Notes: generated by a model not told the origin, from the sequence alone. 64,000 bases of DNA from Agrocybe praecox (GCA_964017145.1 OZ024852.1:2047945-2111944), one strand, 5' to 3'; shown: positions 1 to 13,600, numbered from the stretch's first letter. Program-made: numbers and translations.

Positions 1-997
<997 letters not shown>

Positions 998-1362
998 TAT
1001 GAATCGTTATTATGTCGTCGCACGGGGGCCTGGATTTACAGGGGAGATAAAGTCTGTGTGTTGGGAAATCCGGGGAATAGTAGGGTGTAGCCAAGTCAAA
1101 AGAATGGAATTAGGAGGGAGGATACAACAAGCTTAGGTATTAGGCTTGTAGTTCCTTGGGTATTTGGAGGGAAGGGAGAAAGGGTAAAAAAATCCGTCGT
1201 CGTCGTAGCTGGTGTGGAAGAAAGCGAAGGAATACAATTTGTGAAAGAGCAACCCCCGGCTTACATGAAGTGACCACTTCATTGCTATTTGTCACATGTC
1301 ACCGGTTCACCCCCGGTCACACAGACGCATCATACCGCCGCCTATTTTCTTGAAACGCAACC
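998..1362. promoter_or_regulatory. shared divergent intergenic region of kinase and guanylate kinase genes
   Basis: The 365 bases between the two start codons must hold the promoters of both divergent genes. No clear TATA box is visible. A purine-rich stretch (about 1156-1250) and a CGTCGTCGTCG run near 1196-1206 are the only notable features. Assignment as promoter is by position only. Confidence 0.5.
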
Positions 1363-2085
1363 ATGTCTCCTCTGCCAGAATTCCTCCGACCCCTTGTGCT
1401 CTCTGGGCCCTCCGGAGTAGGCAAAAGCACTCTTCTCCAGCGCCTATTTGCTGAATTTCCAGACAAATTTGGCTTCAGCGTTTCTCGTGCGCTATATCAG
1501 GTCTTTGCCTGCTGATTTTGTAACCAATCAAACTCCCAGATACCACCCGAAGTCCACGACCAGGAGAAGTCAACGGAAAACAATATCACTTTGTGACCCA
1601 ACAGAATTTCAAAGATCTCATTCGTGATGGCGCCTTTATAGAGCACGCCGAATTTTCTGGCAATTATTACGGGACCAGCTTCGAAACCGTAAGACAAGTC
1701 CAACAACAGGGTAGACGGTGCATTCTTGATATCGAGGCACAGGTATATCGTTCACGTCTCATCTATATGTGCGCTTCGACTCATTGACACCCAACAGGGC
1801 GTACGCCAAATAAAAAATACGAATCTGAATCCTGTGTATTTATTCATCTCTCCGCCATCTATGGGTGATCTGCGGGCCCGACTACAAAAAAGGGGAACAG
1901 AGACGGAAAACTCTGTTCAAAAGCGACTGGCGACAGCATTGAGCGAAATAAAATATGCCAAAGAAACGGGCGCGCACGACATTGTGATTGTGAACGATGA
2001 CTTGGATCGGGCGTACGAGTTATTTAAGAGGGTAGCACAAGGCGAAGAAATTGTGGGAGATACGCTGCCTGCCCTTGATGATTAG
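1363..2085 (+). CDS. GUK1: guanylate kinase
   Basis: Three exons (1363-1486, 1540-1742, 1798-2085) with GT...AG introns join in frame to about 204 residues, the normal size for the monofunctional enzyme. The enzyme phosphorylates GMP to GDP with ATP in the cytosol, feeding the purine nucleotide and GTP pool. The P-loop is GPSGVGKST near residue 15. The [15 protein letters not shown] segment that binds GMP is split by intron 1. The [13 protein letters not shown] motif and the lid/adenine segment with RL--RGTETE follow, then a C-terminal [10 protein letters not shown] helix. The start is the first ATG before the P-loop, only about 10 codons upstream, as is typical. The stop TAG at 2083-2085 is followed after two bases by a MITE target site, so the 3' UTR and poly-A signal probably lie within the MITE. 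Confidence 0.95.
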
Positions 2086-2089
2086 TATA

Positions 2090-2491
2090 TGGTGCACCAG
2101 GCTCTGTCACCGCTACTTTTGTGCAGTGGCCAATTCGGTCGGCAAAAAAATTGAAGTCTTATCTTACCCTTATGTATGATCTTTTTATATGTCAGGGACA
2201 AAGATCCGGTCGGATTAGCTGCAAAAAAGGCACAGCTACGAGTGAAGCACCTATACCTCTCCTTCCCGCCTTGCTGAGCGCTCTAAACCTTCCATATATG
2301 GAAGGTGGCCAATTTGGGCATGGTCAGTTTTTTATAACTCGCTCATTTTTTATCGTATGACGATTCTGTTTAGAGGATCGACTCATATTGATAAAAGAAG
2401 TGCTTTCTCTACATGAATAAGAATTTTAGGTATTTCCCAGACCCCCCATTTTTGTTGGACAAAAGTAGCGGTGACTAAGCCTGGCGCACCA
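2090..2491. mobile_element. 402-bp TIR MITE with TA target duplication (Tc1/mariner-like)
   Basis: The left end starts TGGTGCACCAGGCT and the right end, read in reverse complement, starts TGGTGCGCCAGGCT. The match continues through GTCACCGCTACTTTTGT, giving terminal inverted repeats of about 31 bp with three mismatches. Both ends are flanked by TA (2088-2089 and 2492-2493). There is no reading frame of note inside. A short internal palindrome (CTTCCATATATGGAAG) lies near 2288-2303. A TA duplication and a small coding-free body fit a Tc1/mariner-derived MITE; the superfamily is inferred from the target duplication alone. Confidence 0.8.
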
Positions 2492-2587
2492 TATTATACA
2501 CGTAAATATGTATATGGTAATCCGGTCCGAACCCCCCAAAATCAGATTTGAAATCAAATTCAACTTTTCACTCTACTCTCACTCAAC

Positions 2588-5500
2588 ATGGCCACCTGTC
2601 GTGACGGCGAAGGCTGGAGCTCTGTCTCTCGTCTCAGAGACTTTGATAGCACTCCTTGTTTTGAAGAAGGGTTTATCCTCTCCAGTTTACTCATCATTGC
2701 TTTCGTTTTCTCTCTTTCGAGGTCCCTCAACCTCTGTTTCAAAGAACCCTTAGAAAAATCACAAAAGAGCATCTGGCTCTTGCGTTCCAAGCTTGTAAGT
2801 TCCTCCAAAAACATATTTGTCATTATCTTAATCATCCCTGTAGGTTTTGCTTTTTGGCGGGTGCATCTTCAGTCTCGTAAACACGATCTTCATCCTCGCT
2901 ACTCACCAGTCCGTACCCGTCATTCATTCTTACGTTTTGGAACCTTTCGCCCTGGCTTCAATTTTTCCTCTTGTTTACTTTAATCACACTCGAACGAAAA
3001 CATCGTCCACTTTTTTGCTCTTGTTTTGGCCTTTGTATCTGGTCGCCGTCGCTATTTGGACCCGAACTAGAGTCTCGCAAGACATACACCCGTTTATAGT
3101 CGTAATAGCGCTCAAGTACGCTTCCCTGGGACTAGGATTGATTTCTTATGCTCTGGAGTGCATAGGATCGGAGGTCGGGCTTCCGTTGGAGAAAGTGGCC
3201 GTTGAAAATCCTGTCCTAACGGCAAGCGTATACAGCATTTGGGTATGTGACTAGTTTTATAAATGCTACAATGTATCTAACGGTGAATAGACCTTTTCAT
3301 GGATGACCCCTCTGATGAAAATTGGTTCCAGCAGATTTATCACCGAGGAAGACTTGCCTCCTCTGCGCGAGTCTGACGAGTCTGTCAACCTGGGCAACGA
3401 TTTGAAGAAGGCTTTGGAAAAGCAGTCAGTTCTTTGTTTGTCTTTTCCTTGATTCAATGACTAACATCTCCCAGTACGCTATGGAAAGCTCTATTTGTGG
3501 CATACGGTGGACCTTACTTGGTAGCCGCTGGCTTGAAGATAGTGCAAGACTGCTTGGCTTTCTTGCAACCCCAACTCCTTCGCTTGTTACTGGCTTATAT
3601 TTCCTATTATCAAAGCACACGATTCCATCCCGACAGACGGCCAAGCAATCTCCAAGGATTCGCCATTGCAGTATTCATGTTTATTGCGTCGGTTGTTCAG
3701 ACCATATGCTTAAATCAGGTTGGTGTTGATATTACATTTTCATGGATTTTTCTTAATACTTTTGTTTAGTATTTCCAAAGAACATTTGAAACTGGGTATG
3801 TTGAGTTTTCCGAGATCGAGGTCTTGCGGGTATCTAATTCGATGATGTAGAATGCGTGTCAGGGCTGGACTAGTCACTGCTATCTACACCAAATCTTTGG
3901 TGCTTTCGAATGACGAGCGCACGCGTGCCTCCGGAGATATCGTCAATTTGATGTCGGTTGATGCTACCCGTTTACAGGATTTATGTACATACGGCCTTAT
4001 CGCAATTTCGGGACCCTTACAGGTAATTGAGTCACCACACCCCTCTATTTTCTTTCTCTAATCTGTGTATAGATTACGCTTGCATTCATATCGTTGTATA
4101 ACCTTCTTGGATGGGCTGCATTTGTCGGTGTTGCAATTATGATAATCTCGGTCCCTTTGAACACGTGTAAGCTTTCTCTCCTGGTTTCAACGAGTATTTG
4201 ATTTAACGAATGTTTTGTAGTCATTGCTCGTATCCTTAAAAGAATGCAAGAGCAGCAAATGAAGAATCGCGATAAAAGGACGCGGCTTATGAGTGAACTT
4301 TTGTCCAACATCAAGAGGTAATTGCTTCTTTTTATGACCATTCAAATTTATGAAATGACGCCATTCAACATCTTTAGTATCAAATTATATGCTTGGGAAT
4401 ACAGTTTCATGCGCAAGATTTTGAACGTTCGTAACAACGAGGAATTGAAAATGCTCAGGAAGATTGGAATTACGACCGTAAGTTCTTTTGAGATAATTAT
4501 GCGCGCACATATCTGACCCATCAATTAGTCATGGAACATGGCGCTATGGAGCGGGATTCCTTTGCTCGTTGCGTTCAGCTCCTTCGCGACTGCGGCTGTC
4601 ACATCGTCGCGACCTCTGACCTCTGATATCATCTTCCCCGCAATCTCTCTTTTCATGTTGCTTCAGTTCCCTCTTGCCATGGTTCGTTCAAAATGAGCTA
4701 GTAAAAGTGTGTTTTTTTTACTGACCCACATTCTCATAGTTCAGTCAAGTGACTTCAAACATCATCGAAGCAATCGTTTCCGTGCAGCGCTTATCTTCTT
4801 TCCTGGGGGCCGATGAACTTCAAAAAGATGCCCGAGCTGTGGTGGAAAATTCTAACTTGCAGCGTGGTGACGAGGTAATTGGGTACACGCGTCAAACGAC
4901 CAATTTCTCACCTTCATCTTTGCAGGTACTCTCAATCAAAGATGCTGATTTTGCGTGGTCAAAGAATAGCATCGAGCCTACACTCGAAGGTGTCAATCTG
5001 ACTGTGCGCAAAGGAGAATTGATTGGTGTGTTAGGCCGTGTTGGTGCTGGAAAGGTATATAAAAATGCGTGTTGCACCTTGCTGCGTCATATATCTGACA
5101 TCGCCTTCTAGTCTAGTTTACTTTCTGCAATCATCGGTGATATGAATCGTCGGGAAGGAGAAGTTCGATTGTATGGCAATATCGCGTACGCGCCTCAGAA
5201 TCCTTGGTACGAGTTACTCTCTATGATTGCGGCATTTACAGTTACTGAGTATGAATTCCTCAGGATTTTGTCTGCGACCGTTCGCGAAAATATTCTATTC
5301 TCCCATGAGTACGATGAAATTTTCTACAACTTGGTAATCGAAGGTAATGTTGCCTTTCTCTCTTTTGGCTATGTTTTTATTGAATTTTCATTTCCGTGCT
5401 GTAGGCTGCGCTTTGAGTCAAGACCTTGCTTTGTTGCCTCAAGGAGATATGACTGAAGTTGGAGAGAAAGGTGAGTTATAATAATCGCATCTGAGCTTAA

Positions 5501-8500
5501 ACACTGATCTACGTTCATTTGGAAGGTATAACTGTACGTGTAAAGTAGTTTTCTGATTGTGTATTCCCTTAATCATTTTTAATTAGCTGAGTGGTGGTCA
5601 ACGATCGCGGATTGCTCTTGCTCGTGCAGTATACGCCCGAGCAGATCTGTAAGTATTATCTTTGTTTTCTGGTGTTTTTACTTACTTTTCTGCCGAATAG
5701 GGTTTTGCTGGATGACTGCTTGGCGGCTGTAGACAGTCATGTTGCTCGACACGTATTTGGTAAACTTTATGGGCTATACTCAAATGAACCAAACACTGAT
5801 TATACCATAGAAAACATCATCGGACCCGACGGCTTGCTCGCCACAAAGGCACGAATTCTGGTCACTAACAGCATCGCCTTTATACACGAGTTTGATTCTC
5901 TTGCTTTCATCCGCCGCGGTATTGTGCTTGAACACGACTCATACCAAAACCTCATTGCTAATCCGAATAGCGAGATTGCTAAGCTTGTGTAAGTCGTGAT
6001 ATGGACTTTTTCTATCAGTATTAACTTCAATCCTTGTCCTCTAGGAGTGGGCATGGTAGCAGCCACAGTAATTCTGGCTCGTCGACGCCGCACACAGTCA
6101 GTGGTAGTCTTTCTCCTGCTGGGGATGGCGAAAGGCAGGAAGTCATAAATGATGATGCGCACCTTCTTGTCTTGTCAGAGAAGTTGCGTCGCAAAGAAAG
6201 CTTCCAGAAAGCTCGAGTTGTGTCAACAGATCGTATCCAGGTCTCTTCAAAGCCTGCCACCAAAGAGCATCAAGAGCGCGGCCGCGTTAAAACCGAAGTC
6301 TATAAGCAATATATCCAAGCGGCATCTAAAACCGGCTTCGCCCTTTTCCTTTTGGCCACAGTTTTGCAACAAGCAGCTTCGGTATTGGCCACCCTTACTT
6401 TGCGATACTGGGGCGAACATAATCGTGAACACGGGAACAACACGGGAATGTTCAAATATCTTCTTGTCTATGGTCTCTTTTCTCTCTCGTCGAGTATTCT
6501 AGGGGCTTTTTCCGCCATGACGATGTGGGTTTATTGCGCGCTGAGGAGTGCCAGGCGCCTTCATGATTCCGTATGTTACTTATCTTTCACTCGGTTGTCT
6601 CTATTCATTAAGTATGTTCTACTTGACAGATGCTTTCCTCGCTGATGCAAGCACCATTGAGTTTCTTTGAATTGACTCCTACTGGACGGTAATTCCATAT
6701 TTCTTCTTCTGAAAAATAAATACTGACTACCAACGTGTAGGATATTAAATCTTTTCTCGCGCGACACTTATGTCGTAGATCAAATACTGGCCCGAGTCAT
6801 TCAAGGACTTTGCCGCACACTAACCGTGTGCCTCTTTATCATCATTGTGATTGGAAGTAGCTTCCCGCCATTCCTACTTGCCCTTTTCCCTCTCGGGTGG
6901 TTTTATCTTAGGGTTATGAAGTGAGTCAGTGTTTCGGCGTGCTTCATTGTTTTGTTGATAATTTTTGCAGGTATTATCTTGCTACTTCTCGAGAGCTAAA
7001 GCGGATTGATGCTGTTACGCGCTCTCCTATCTTCGCTTGGTTCTCCGAGTCTCTAGCAGGGTTATCGACAATTCGTGCATTCCATCAACAATCAATCTTT
7101 AATGGTATAATTCAGAAGCGCGTTGATCAAAATCAAGTTTGTTATCTACCTAGCATTTCGGTCAACCGTTGGTTGGCTGTGCGTCTTGAGTTTGTTGGCG
7201 CTATGATTATTTTTATTGTCGCTTCTTTGGCCGTCTCTGCTTTGATCACAACTGGTGTTGATGCTGGCCTTGTGGGATTGGTATTATCATATGCATTGAA
7301 TACTACATCTTCCTTGGTATGTTTTACTCTATTTTTACATATTTTTATGCTTAATTTTTTATCAGAATTGGGTCGTCCGATCAGCCAGTGAAGTCGAACA
7401 AAATATAGTCAGTGTAGAAAGAATTCTTCATCAGACTGAAGTAGAGCATGAAGCTCTTCAAGAACTTCCGGACCACAAGCCTGCTGATAATTGGCCATCT
7501 GAAGGAGTGATTGAATTTCGGTAAAGTGGACAGCTGGGTGACTCTATTAGTATGCTTATTGAATTCTGAACATTTTTCAGAAATTATTCCACCAGATATA
7601 GGCCTGGTTTAGACTTGGTTTTAAAAGACATCAATCTTAAAATTGTGAGTTTTTGCTTATTTTTGAATCAAACCAAGTACTAAATAGAGTGTCAGCGATC
7701 CAAAGAAAAGATTGGTGTATGTGGTAGGACAGGAGCAGGAAAATCATCTGTAAGACAATATTAAATATTATATTAAATATTAACTAATTTATATGCAGTT
7801 ATTGCTGGCATTATTTCGCATTATTGAACCTGTAGAAGGAACAATATTTGTTGATTCAATTGATATTTCTCAAATTGGGCTTTATGATTGTATGATGTTT
7901 TTTTTTTTTTGGTATATTTTTTGATGCGAAATTTATATTTTAGTACGATCAACCCTTTCAATTGTTCCTCAATCACCAGATCTGTTTGAAGGCACTTTGC
8001 GTGAAAACATTGACCCTGTTGGTCAATATTCTGATGTAAATATATGGATGGCTTTAAAACAAGTAAGTAGTATCATTTGAAAAGAATGTATACTAATATA
8101 TGTTTTAGTCTCATTTACAAGAATATGTTGAATGTTTGCCTGAAAAACTTGATGCTCCAGTTCGTGAAAGTGGATCTTCTTTGTCTGCAGGACAAAGACA
8201 ACTTCTATGTTTTGCACGAGCAATTTTGAAAAAAGTGTGTACCTTTTTATTTTCAAAAGAGCTTAAACTAAAATACAAATTAGTCAAAAATTCTTGTTCT
8301 AGATGAAGGTTAGTATTTTTATTTGCAAATATATATTAATAACTTATATTTGATTCACAGCAACATCTGCTGTTGATTTAGACACAGACAAAGCAATTCA
8401 AGAAATTATTAGAAGTAATATTTTTGCTGATGTTACAATTTTAACAATTGCGTAAGTTTATTTTATTTTATTTTATTTTACATTTTTCAAGTAATAATAT

Positions 8501-8730
8501 TAATTTTTTTTGAAAGTCATCGACTCAATACAATTCTTGAGTGTGACAAAATAGTGGTTATGGACTCAGGCTTGGTAAATTTTGATTTATATCCTATTAT
8601 ATTTATTTTATTTTAACACATAATTTGCTTTATCAAGGTAGCAGAATTTGATACTCCTGCAAATTTATTGAAGAATCCTTTGTCTATTTTTTATTCTTTA
8701 GCAAAACAGGCAGGTTTAATAGAAATTTAA
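2588..8730 (+). CDS. ABCC-family (MRP/YCF1-type) full ABC transporter
   Basis: This is a complete, intron-rich gene (more than twenty short introns) for a TMD0-TMD1-NBD1-TMD2-NBD2 transporter. Exon 1 is 2588-2794, exon 2 2844-3242 and exon 3 begins at 3291. The N-terminal hydrophobic TMD0 leads to [10 protein letters not shown], the ABCC signature start of the core. NBD1 has Walker A GRVGAGK|SS (split by the intron at about 5055-5110), signature [15 protein letters not shown] and Walker [17 protein letters not shown]2 includes [15 protein letters not shown]2 has Walker [11 protein letters not shown], signature [14 protein letters not shown], Walker B ILVLDEATSAVD and H-loop TIAHRLNTI. The NBD1 Walker B has Asp where the catalytic Glu is expected (DDC), normal for ABCC. 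Known family members move glutathione conjugates, organic anions or metals into the vacuole or out of the cell; the substrate here cannot be told. The stop is TAA at 8728-8730. From about 7550 on, the gene is markedly AT-richer than its 5' half. Confidence 0.93.
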
Positions 8731-8882
8731 TGGTATTTTTGTGGCAACCCTAAAATTGTTCAGTAGTCAATTATAGCACTTTTACTTGGGTTAAAGGCCA
8801 TTAAATAGCATTACATGTTTTTTACTGTCAAGTCTTGTATTAAAGTGGTAAAAGACTTGTATCATCATTCAACAATAGTGAT
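8731..8882. other. AT-rich spacer between ABC transporter and Copia LTR
   Basis: Presumed 3' UTR of the transporter and insertion flank. No further gene is visible. The five bases GTGAT at 8878-8882 directly abut the LTR end and would be one copy of a 5-bp target duplication, but the partner copy is lost with the 5' end of the element. Confidence 0.4.
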
Positions 8883-9303
8883 TGTCATGGGTTTTGGAAC
8901 CCACTGATGAGCTCGTTATTCAAATGGCTGTGCCAAAACACAACCACTCCAGTCAGACAATGCTCATGTGTGCAAGGAATTCAGTTCAGGCAGTCCAACA
9001 AGAGTAGGCAAAGAAGCAACAGTGAGACGGACAAAAACATGGACAAAGAGCAAGAGCAAAATGAATGGGAGCAATAATGCTGGATGAGCAAAGTTGAATG
9101 AGGTATGAGGAGTGCAATGGAGACACTAAATTTGAAATTGATAAAATTTGAATAGCACGAGGCTTCTCAGTATCGTTATGGTACAAACTGAGGTATAAAG
9201 GAAAGAAAAATGCTCGCTATGAGCTAGCAATGAAACATGTGAATCAGTGATGGCGCATTTAAGGCATAACTACAAAAGAAAGAAAGAAAGTCATATTTTG
9301 ACA
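8883..9303 (-). repeat. Copia 3' LTR (about 421 bp)
   Basis: Read on the minus strand, the segment starts TGTCA directly after the purine run GTGGGAG (a polypurine tract) and ends TGACA at 8883, giving the TG...CA ends and 5-bp inverted repeat expected of an LTR. It lies immediately downstream of the RNase H end of the Copia pol frame. No second LTR is present in the window, so the length rests on the ends alone. Confidence 0.65.
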
Positions 9304-9927
9304 CTCCCACTTGTGTGAGTGTGAAGTCCCATAGCTCAAGTAAATTTCCAGTGCTTTTCGCTTGGTAAGGATTTTGTAAATATGTTGGCAACATTTTCGC
9401 CTGTGGGAACGAATCGGACAATAGCTTGTCCTTTGCCGACAATGTTGTCATGTAGGTAATGGTACTTGCACTGGATATGTTTTGTCCTGGAGTAGAATTG
9501 TGCGCCCTTGGTAAGAGTAATGGCAGCTTGATTGTCACAGAATAAGTCAGTAGGTTTTTCAGAATCATAGCCAATGTCTTCAAAGAAGCTTCGAAGCCAA
9601 GCTAAGTGTTGTTCAGTGTAGCATAGACCAATATACTCAGATTCTGTTGAGGATAATGCAACAAGAGTTTGTTGTTTGCTTCCCCAGCCAATTGCAGCGT
9701 GTGTAGACATGAAGATGTAGCCGGAAGTGGATTTTGATGTGACAAAGTCACCTGCCCAGTCAGCATCAGAGTAATCGTGGAAATTAAAGTCACCTTTGAA
9801 ATCCATATCAATCGAAACATTGTTCCCATTGAACTTGAGGGCTAAATTTGATGTGGCGTTCAAATAACGCAGGGCTTGCTTGGCTGCAATCCAATGCTGA
9901 GGTCAAGGACTCGAACTGAAGCGACCC

Positions 9928-9930
<3 letters not shown>

Positions 9931-9959
<29 letters not shown>

Positions 9960-12031
9960 CTTGTCAATTTAGGTCTATTGAAGTATGACTTCATGCAGAC
10001 ATAATACATTAATGAGCGTAACTACCAGGACTCTGCGCCTGGCTCCATTCCCCGTGAACCCTCTATGCACTGCTGAGGCACGCCCGAAGTGCTCCTCTCC
10101 CCAGTCAGCCCAGTACGGAAACACTGTTTGCGAGGCGTTCATGTCTTGTCGGGTGGGGCAATCGTCATATTTCTTCTTTCTTGCTGTCTTCTTGCTATGT
10201 TCTGTCCGCTATGTGCCAACCACCGAGATGGAGGGCATGAGTGTTTAATGTTCAGTTTAGGATGAGGTTTATTAGATTTTAGAGTGGCTGGGTCAGGCCG
10301 GCGCCTGTTGAATGCAGGTAGGAGTGGGTGTCGTATTGAGGAGGGTAGGGTTTTGAGGGTGTGGGATTTTCTGTATGCTGTATCTAGTACTAAATATTAT
10401 TCTTGTGTTTATCATCCGTCGTTCTCGTTAGGTTGAGGGGGTACTTCACCTGGCATGGTTTTGAGATGTTTCGTCTTTCCTATGTATTTTAGCAGAGCCT
10501 TTACATTCTTTTCTTCACTGAGAAGGATCCGCAGGTCTCTTGAATTTTGCCCCAGTATTCTATCCATGTCAGCACGTTCCCAGCGGTATTCTGGGCATTC
10601 GAATAAGAAGTGTTTGACCGTTTCTTCCCTGTGTCGCCTTGTTGTTATGTAGCATGCATTGCATCTCGGTGTATGGTGTTTTTTGAATCGGAATAGGTAT
10701 GCGTTGAGGGGGACGTGTCCAGTGCGAATTTGTATCAGTATGCTTGCTTTCGCGCGTGTTAATTTCGCTTGAATTTGTCGGAATTTGTCGAATGGGTACG
10801 TGTTGTCAATGTTGGTGTCGAAATGTGCCTTGCAGTTGGATGCGGCCCATCTTGTTCCTGCTTCTTGTGTTATCTCCTTGAGGTATGCTTCTTTTACTGC
10901 TTTTACGCTGTGTGGGAGCGCTCTTCGTTGTAATCCTGGTGGTAGCTGATCTGCAGGGGTTGTGTCTCCTTGTGCTGCTTTCTTTGCTTCCTCGTCTGCT
11001 CTTTTATTGCCTCTGGATTTCCCATGTCCCAGTATCCATCGGAGCGTGAAGGCTGGGCCATCGTGGGGCAGGTTGTTGTCGTTGGTGAGGTTAGCTACCT
11101 GGGCGTTGATTAGCTGTATGAGGTGGTGTCCGGTGTGGGGTGTCCTGGATTGTGTTGCTTTAATGAAGGATTGACTGTCCGTATATATTGATGTATTATC
11201 GGGTCCTAGATACTGCAAGTTCCTCAACATCCAGCAGCCTAGTATACCTCCCACAGTCTCGGCATCTTCGTTTGTATATTTTTGCTGTGTGCCAAGTCAG
11301 TATCTGATTATACGACTGGGTTCCTGTTCGTTGTTAGCATATTCTACTGCGGCTGCGCCTACCTGTCCATTGTGACTAGAGCCGTCTACGTATATCTTTA
11401 TCCTTGCCCTGTCGTTTGCTTCGTTTTCATATGCGTCTTCTCGGTTTTCCGATATGAGTGCTCGGTATTGGCGACTTTTCGTGGGTGGTTCGCTTCTCGG
11501 TGGGATAGTTTCTATCCGTATTGGGTTTACCTTGAGAGCGTGTAGTAGATGTTGTATTGACATTTTGTGCTTTGTGGCTGGTGCTATGTGATATTGCACT
11601 GGAAGGAACGATGCTGGGTTAGTTTCGGGGAGAGAGATCAGACGTACCAGGGCTTGGTGGCAGACTTTCCGTAGGAGGAGGTCTACAGGTAATACACCTG
11701 CATGTAGATCGAGGAGTTCATTTGGGGTTGTTCTTAGTGCTCCTGTGATTGCTAGCGTTGCTATGCGCTGTATTTTAGTGAATTCTCTTGTAGCTTTGAC
11801 TGATCCTGTCATGCGTCGTCTGCCTTCTTCTTTATGGGGAGGTGTGTACCATATATCGAGGCCATACATCATTTTGGGTACTGCGACTGATAGATATAGT
11901 TGTCTCATGAGCCGTGCTGGAATCCCTGTTGATTGTTTTGTTAGTCTGCGGAATAGGAGAACGTAAGACGTGGCTTTGGCAATTGTTTTTTGCATCTGTG
12001 TCTTCCATCGGAGTTGTCTGTCAATGTGTAT
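9931..12031 (-). mobile_element. 5'-truncated LINE (family A) inserted in Copia, with poly-A tail and 12-bp TSD
   Basis: The element lies on the minus strand. Its poly-A tail shows as a run of about 29 T at 9931-9959. The sequence AAGCGACCCAGT occurs at 9919-9930 and again at 12032-12043, exactly bounding the insertion. The surrounding Copia frame continues across it (YVVRVLGR at the right edge, resuming as GRFSSSP on the left). It carries only the 3' half of ORF2, as expected of incomplete target-primed reverse transcription. Confidence 0.92.
10412..12031 (-). pseudogene. LINE-A ORF2 3' half: RT thumb region, RNase H, C-terminal zinc motif
   Basis: The frame runs from the post-RT region (HIDRQLRWKTQM, YGLDIWYTP, KIQRIATLAITGALRTTP) into RNase H (IYVDGSSHNGQVGAAAV; ETVGGILGCWML; IYTDSQSFIKA; WILGHGKSRGNKRADEEAKKAA). 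It ends in a cysteine/histidine motif (RCNACY...HFLFECPEY), the plan of Tad1/I-type fungal LINEs. A single in-frame TGA near 11297 separates the two long open parts, which are otherwise in the same frame. The family differs from the LINE-B copies further right, whose RNase H and tail motifs are unlike these. Confidence 0.85.
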
Positions 12032-13600
12032 AAGCGACCCAGTACTCTCACTACATAGGTGAGATCGGGGCATGTACCCATCATAGCATACATCAATGAT
12101 CCAACAATGCTGGCATATGAAACTTGTTTTCCATCTATTACCATCTTGAAGATCACAGTGTTGTTGCCATTGGGATTTTCAGATGCCAGATGTGTGTTAG
12201 GGGCCATAGGAGTCGAGATAGGTTTTGAGTCAGCCATTCCACATTGTTCAAGTACAGTTTGAATGTATTGTTTCTGTAATAAATTGATAGTTTGAGCCTC
12301 TTGGTCACAGTGAATTTGTATCTCTAAGATGTAGGTTGCTGGACCTAGGTCTCACATCTTGAATGTGTTCGAGAGTTTCTGTTTGATTTCGTTCATAAAG
12401 AGACAAGAGTTGGCGGCCAGGAGAAAATCATTGACATATATACACAACCAAGAAACAAAATTTGTTGTGCTGTCTGAAGACGTAGAGGCAGGTTTCAGCA
12501 TTTAATCTGAAGAACCCTAATTCCTTGAGCTTTTTATCAAGTGTGTGATTCCAGGTACGACCTGCTTGTTTAAGGCTATAAAGAGAGCACTTCAATTTCC
12601 AGCAATAGCCCTTGGGGACATTGATGCCATCAGGTGGGATGAGATAGAGTTCTTCTGTGAGTTTGCCATTAAGGTATGCTGTAGATATGTCCATTTGATC
12701 CAGCTCAAGATTGTACTTTGCTGTGAGGGCAACAATGATGCAGATTGACTCTAGGTTCACAACTGGTGCAAACACCTCCTTGTAATCAACTCCATATTTT
12801 TGTGTAAAGCCATGCGCAACGAATCTCACTTTGAATTGCTCGACTTTTCTATTTGTGTTGTATTTGACACGAAATACAGGCTTTGAAGTAATGGGTTTGA
12901 CATGTTGGGAATTGGAACCTCATTGTATACATCATTGATTTTTAGATTTAGTTTCTCCTTGTTCATTGCTGCTTCCCAGTGAAGTGTGTCTGGGCCTTTT
13001 AGATCTTTTCTGATGTTTTGCAGGATCCAGTGGCTGCTGCCTTGTGTATTAATAGTGCTGGTGAGACCAGCAAAGTCATAAATGGCCTCAATGTCATTCA
13101 GATCCACAGCAGTTAGGTCAGGGTTTACGTTTACATTTGATTTGCTATTGGCATCTGTCGAGACATCTAGAAGTGCTCCCACTTCTTCTGCATTGACTTC
13201 TGATGTTTGTTCATTGTTTTCCCTTGCACCATCACCTCCTGCTGACTCTTGGTTGTTATAGCTGCCAGGCATGCTGTTCACTCCCTTCAAACATTGAGTT
13301 GACAAATATCCTCGAGCTTCTTGGCCCTATAATAATCATTGTTTGTGCGAGCTTGAGTGGTGTTTCACTTTGGGCAGTTTGCCGCTATTGAGCATGGGTA
13401 GATGGTGTGGGTTTTTTGTTGTTGTTTTGATGCTGTGGGCATGTTTCTGACTTCTGGCATGCTAGGAGGAACCCCTACTAGCTCAGGCAAGTTTTGAATT
13501 TGCTCTGGCTATTGTGACAAGACTGATGATGGTGATTGTATGTTTAGACTCCCCCCTTCATCATCTGTGTTGTCAGAACTTTGTTTATAAGGGGGGTGCA

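Larger units (their letters stand above)
9336..13600 (-). pseudogene. Ty1/Copia pol remnant (reverse transcriptase and RNase H), split by a LINE
   Basis: Minus-strand fragments read in order. 13305-12826 is the linker before RT (LHWEAAMNKEKLNL). 12829-12428 is RT with FAPVVNLESI, MDISTAYLNGKL and YSLKQAGRTWN. 12237-12044 is the end of RT (SKPISTPMAPNTHL, YASIVGSLMYAMMGTCPDLTY). 9918-9336 is RNase H (DADWAGD, SKSTSGY, SSTESEYIGL, FCDNQAAI, HIQCKYHYLHD). The frame shifts between 12237 and 12428, and a TGA interrupts the segment after the LINE insertion (about 9900). Gag, protease and integrase are absent; similarity to the pre-RT spacer fades near 13560-13600. The element is therefore 5'-truncated and dead. 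Confidence 0.88.
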
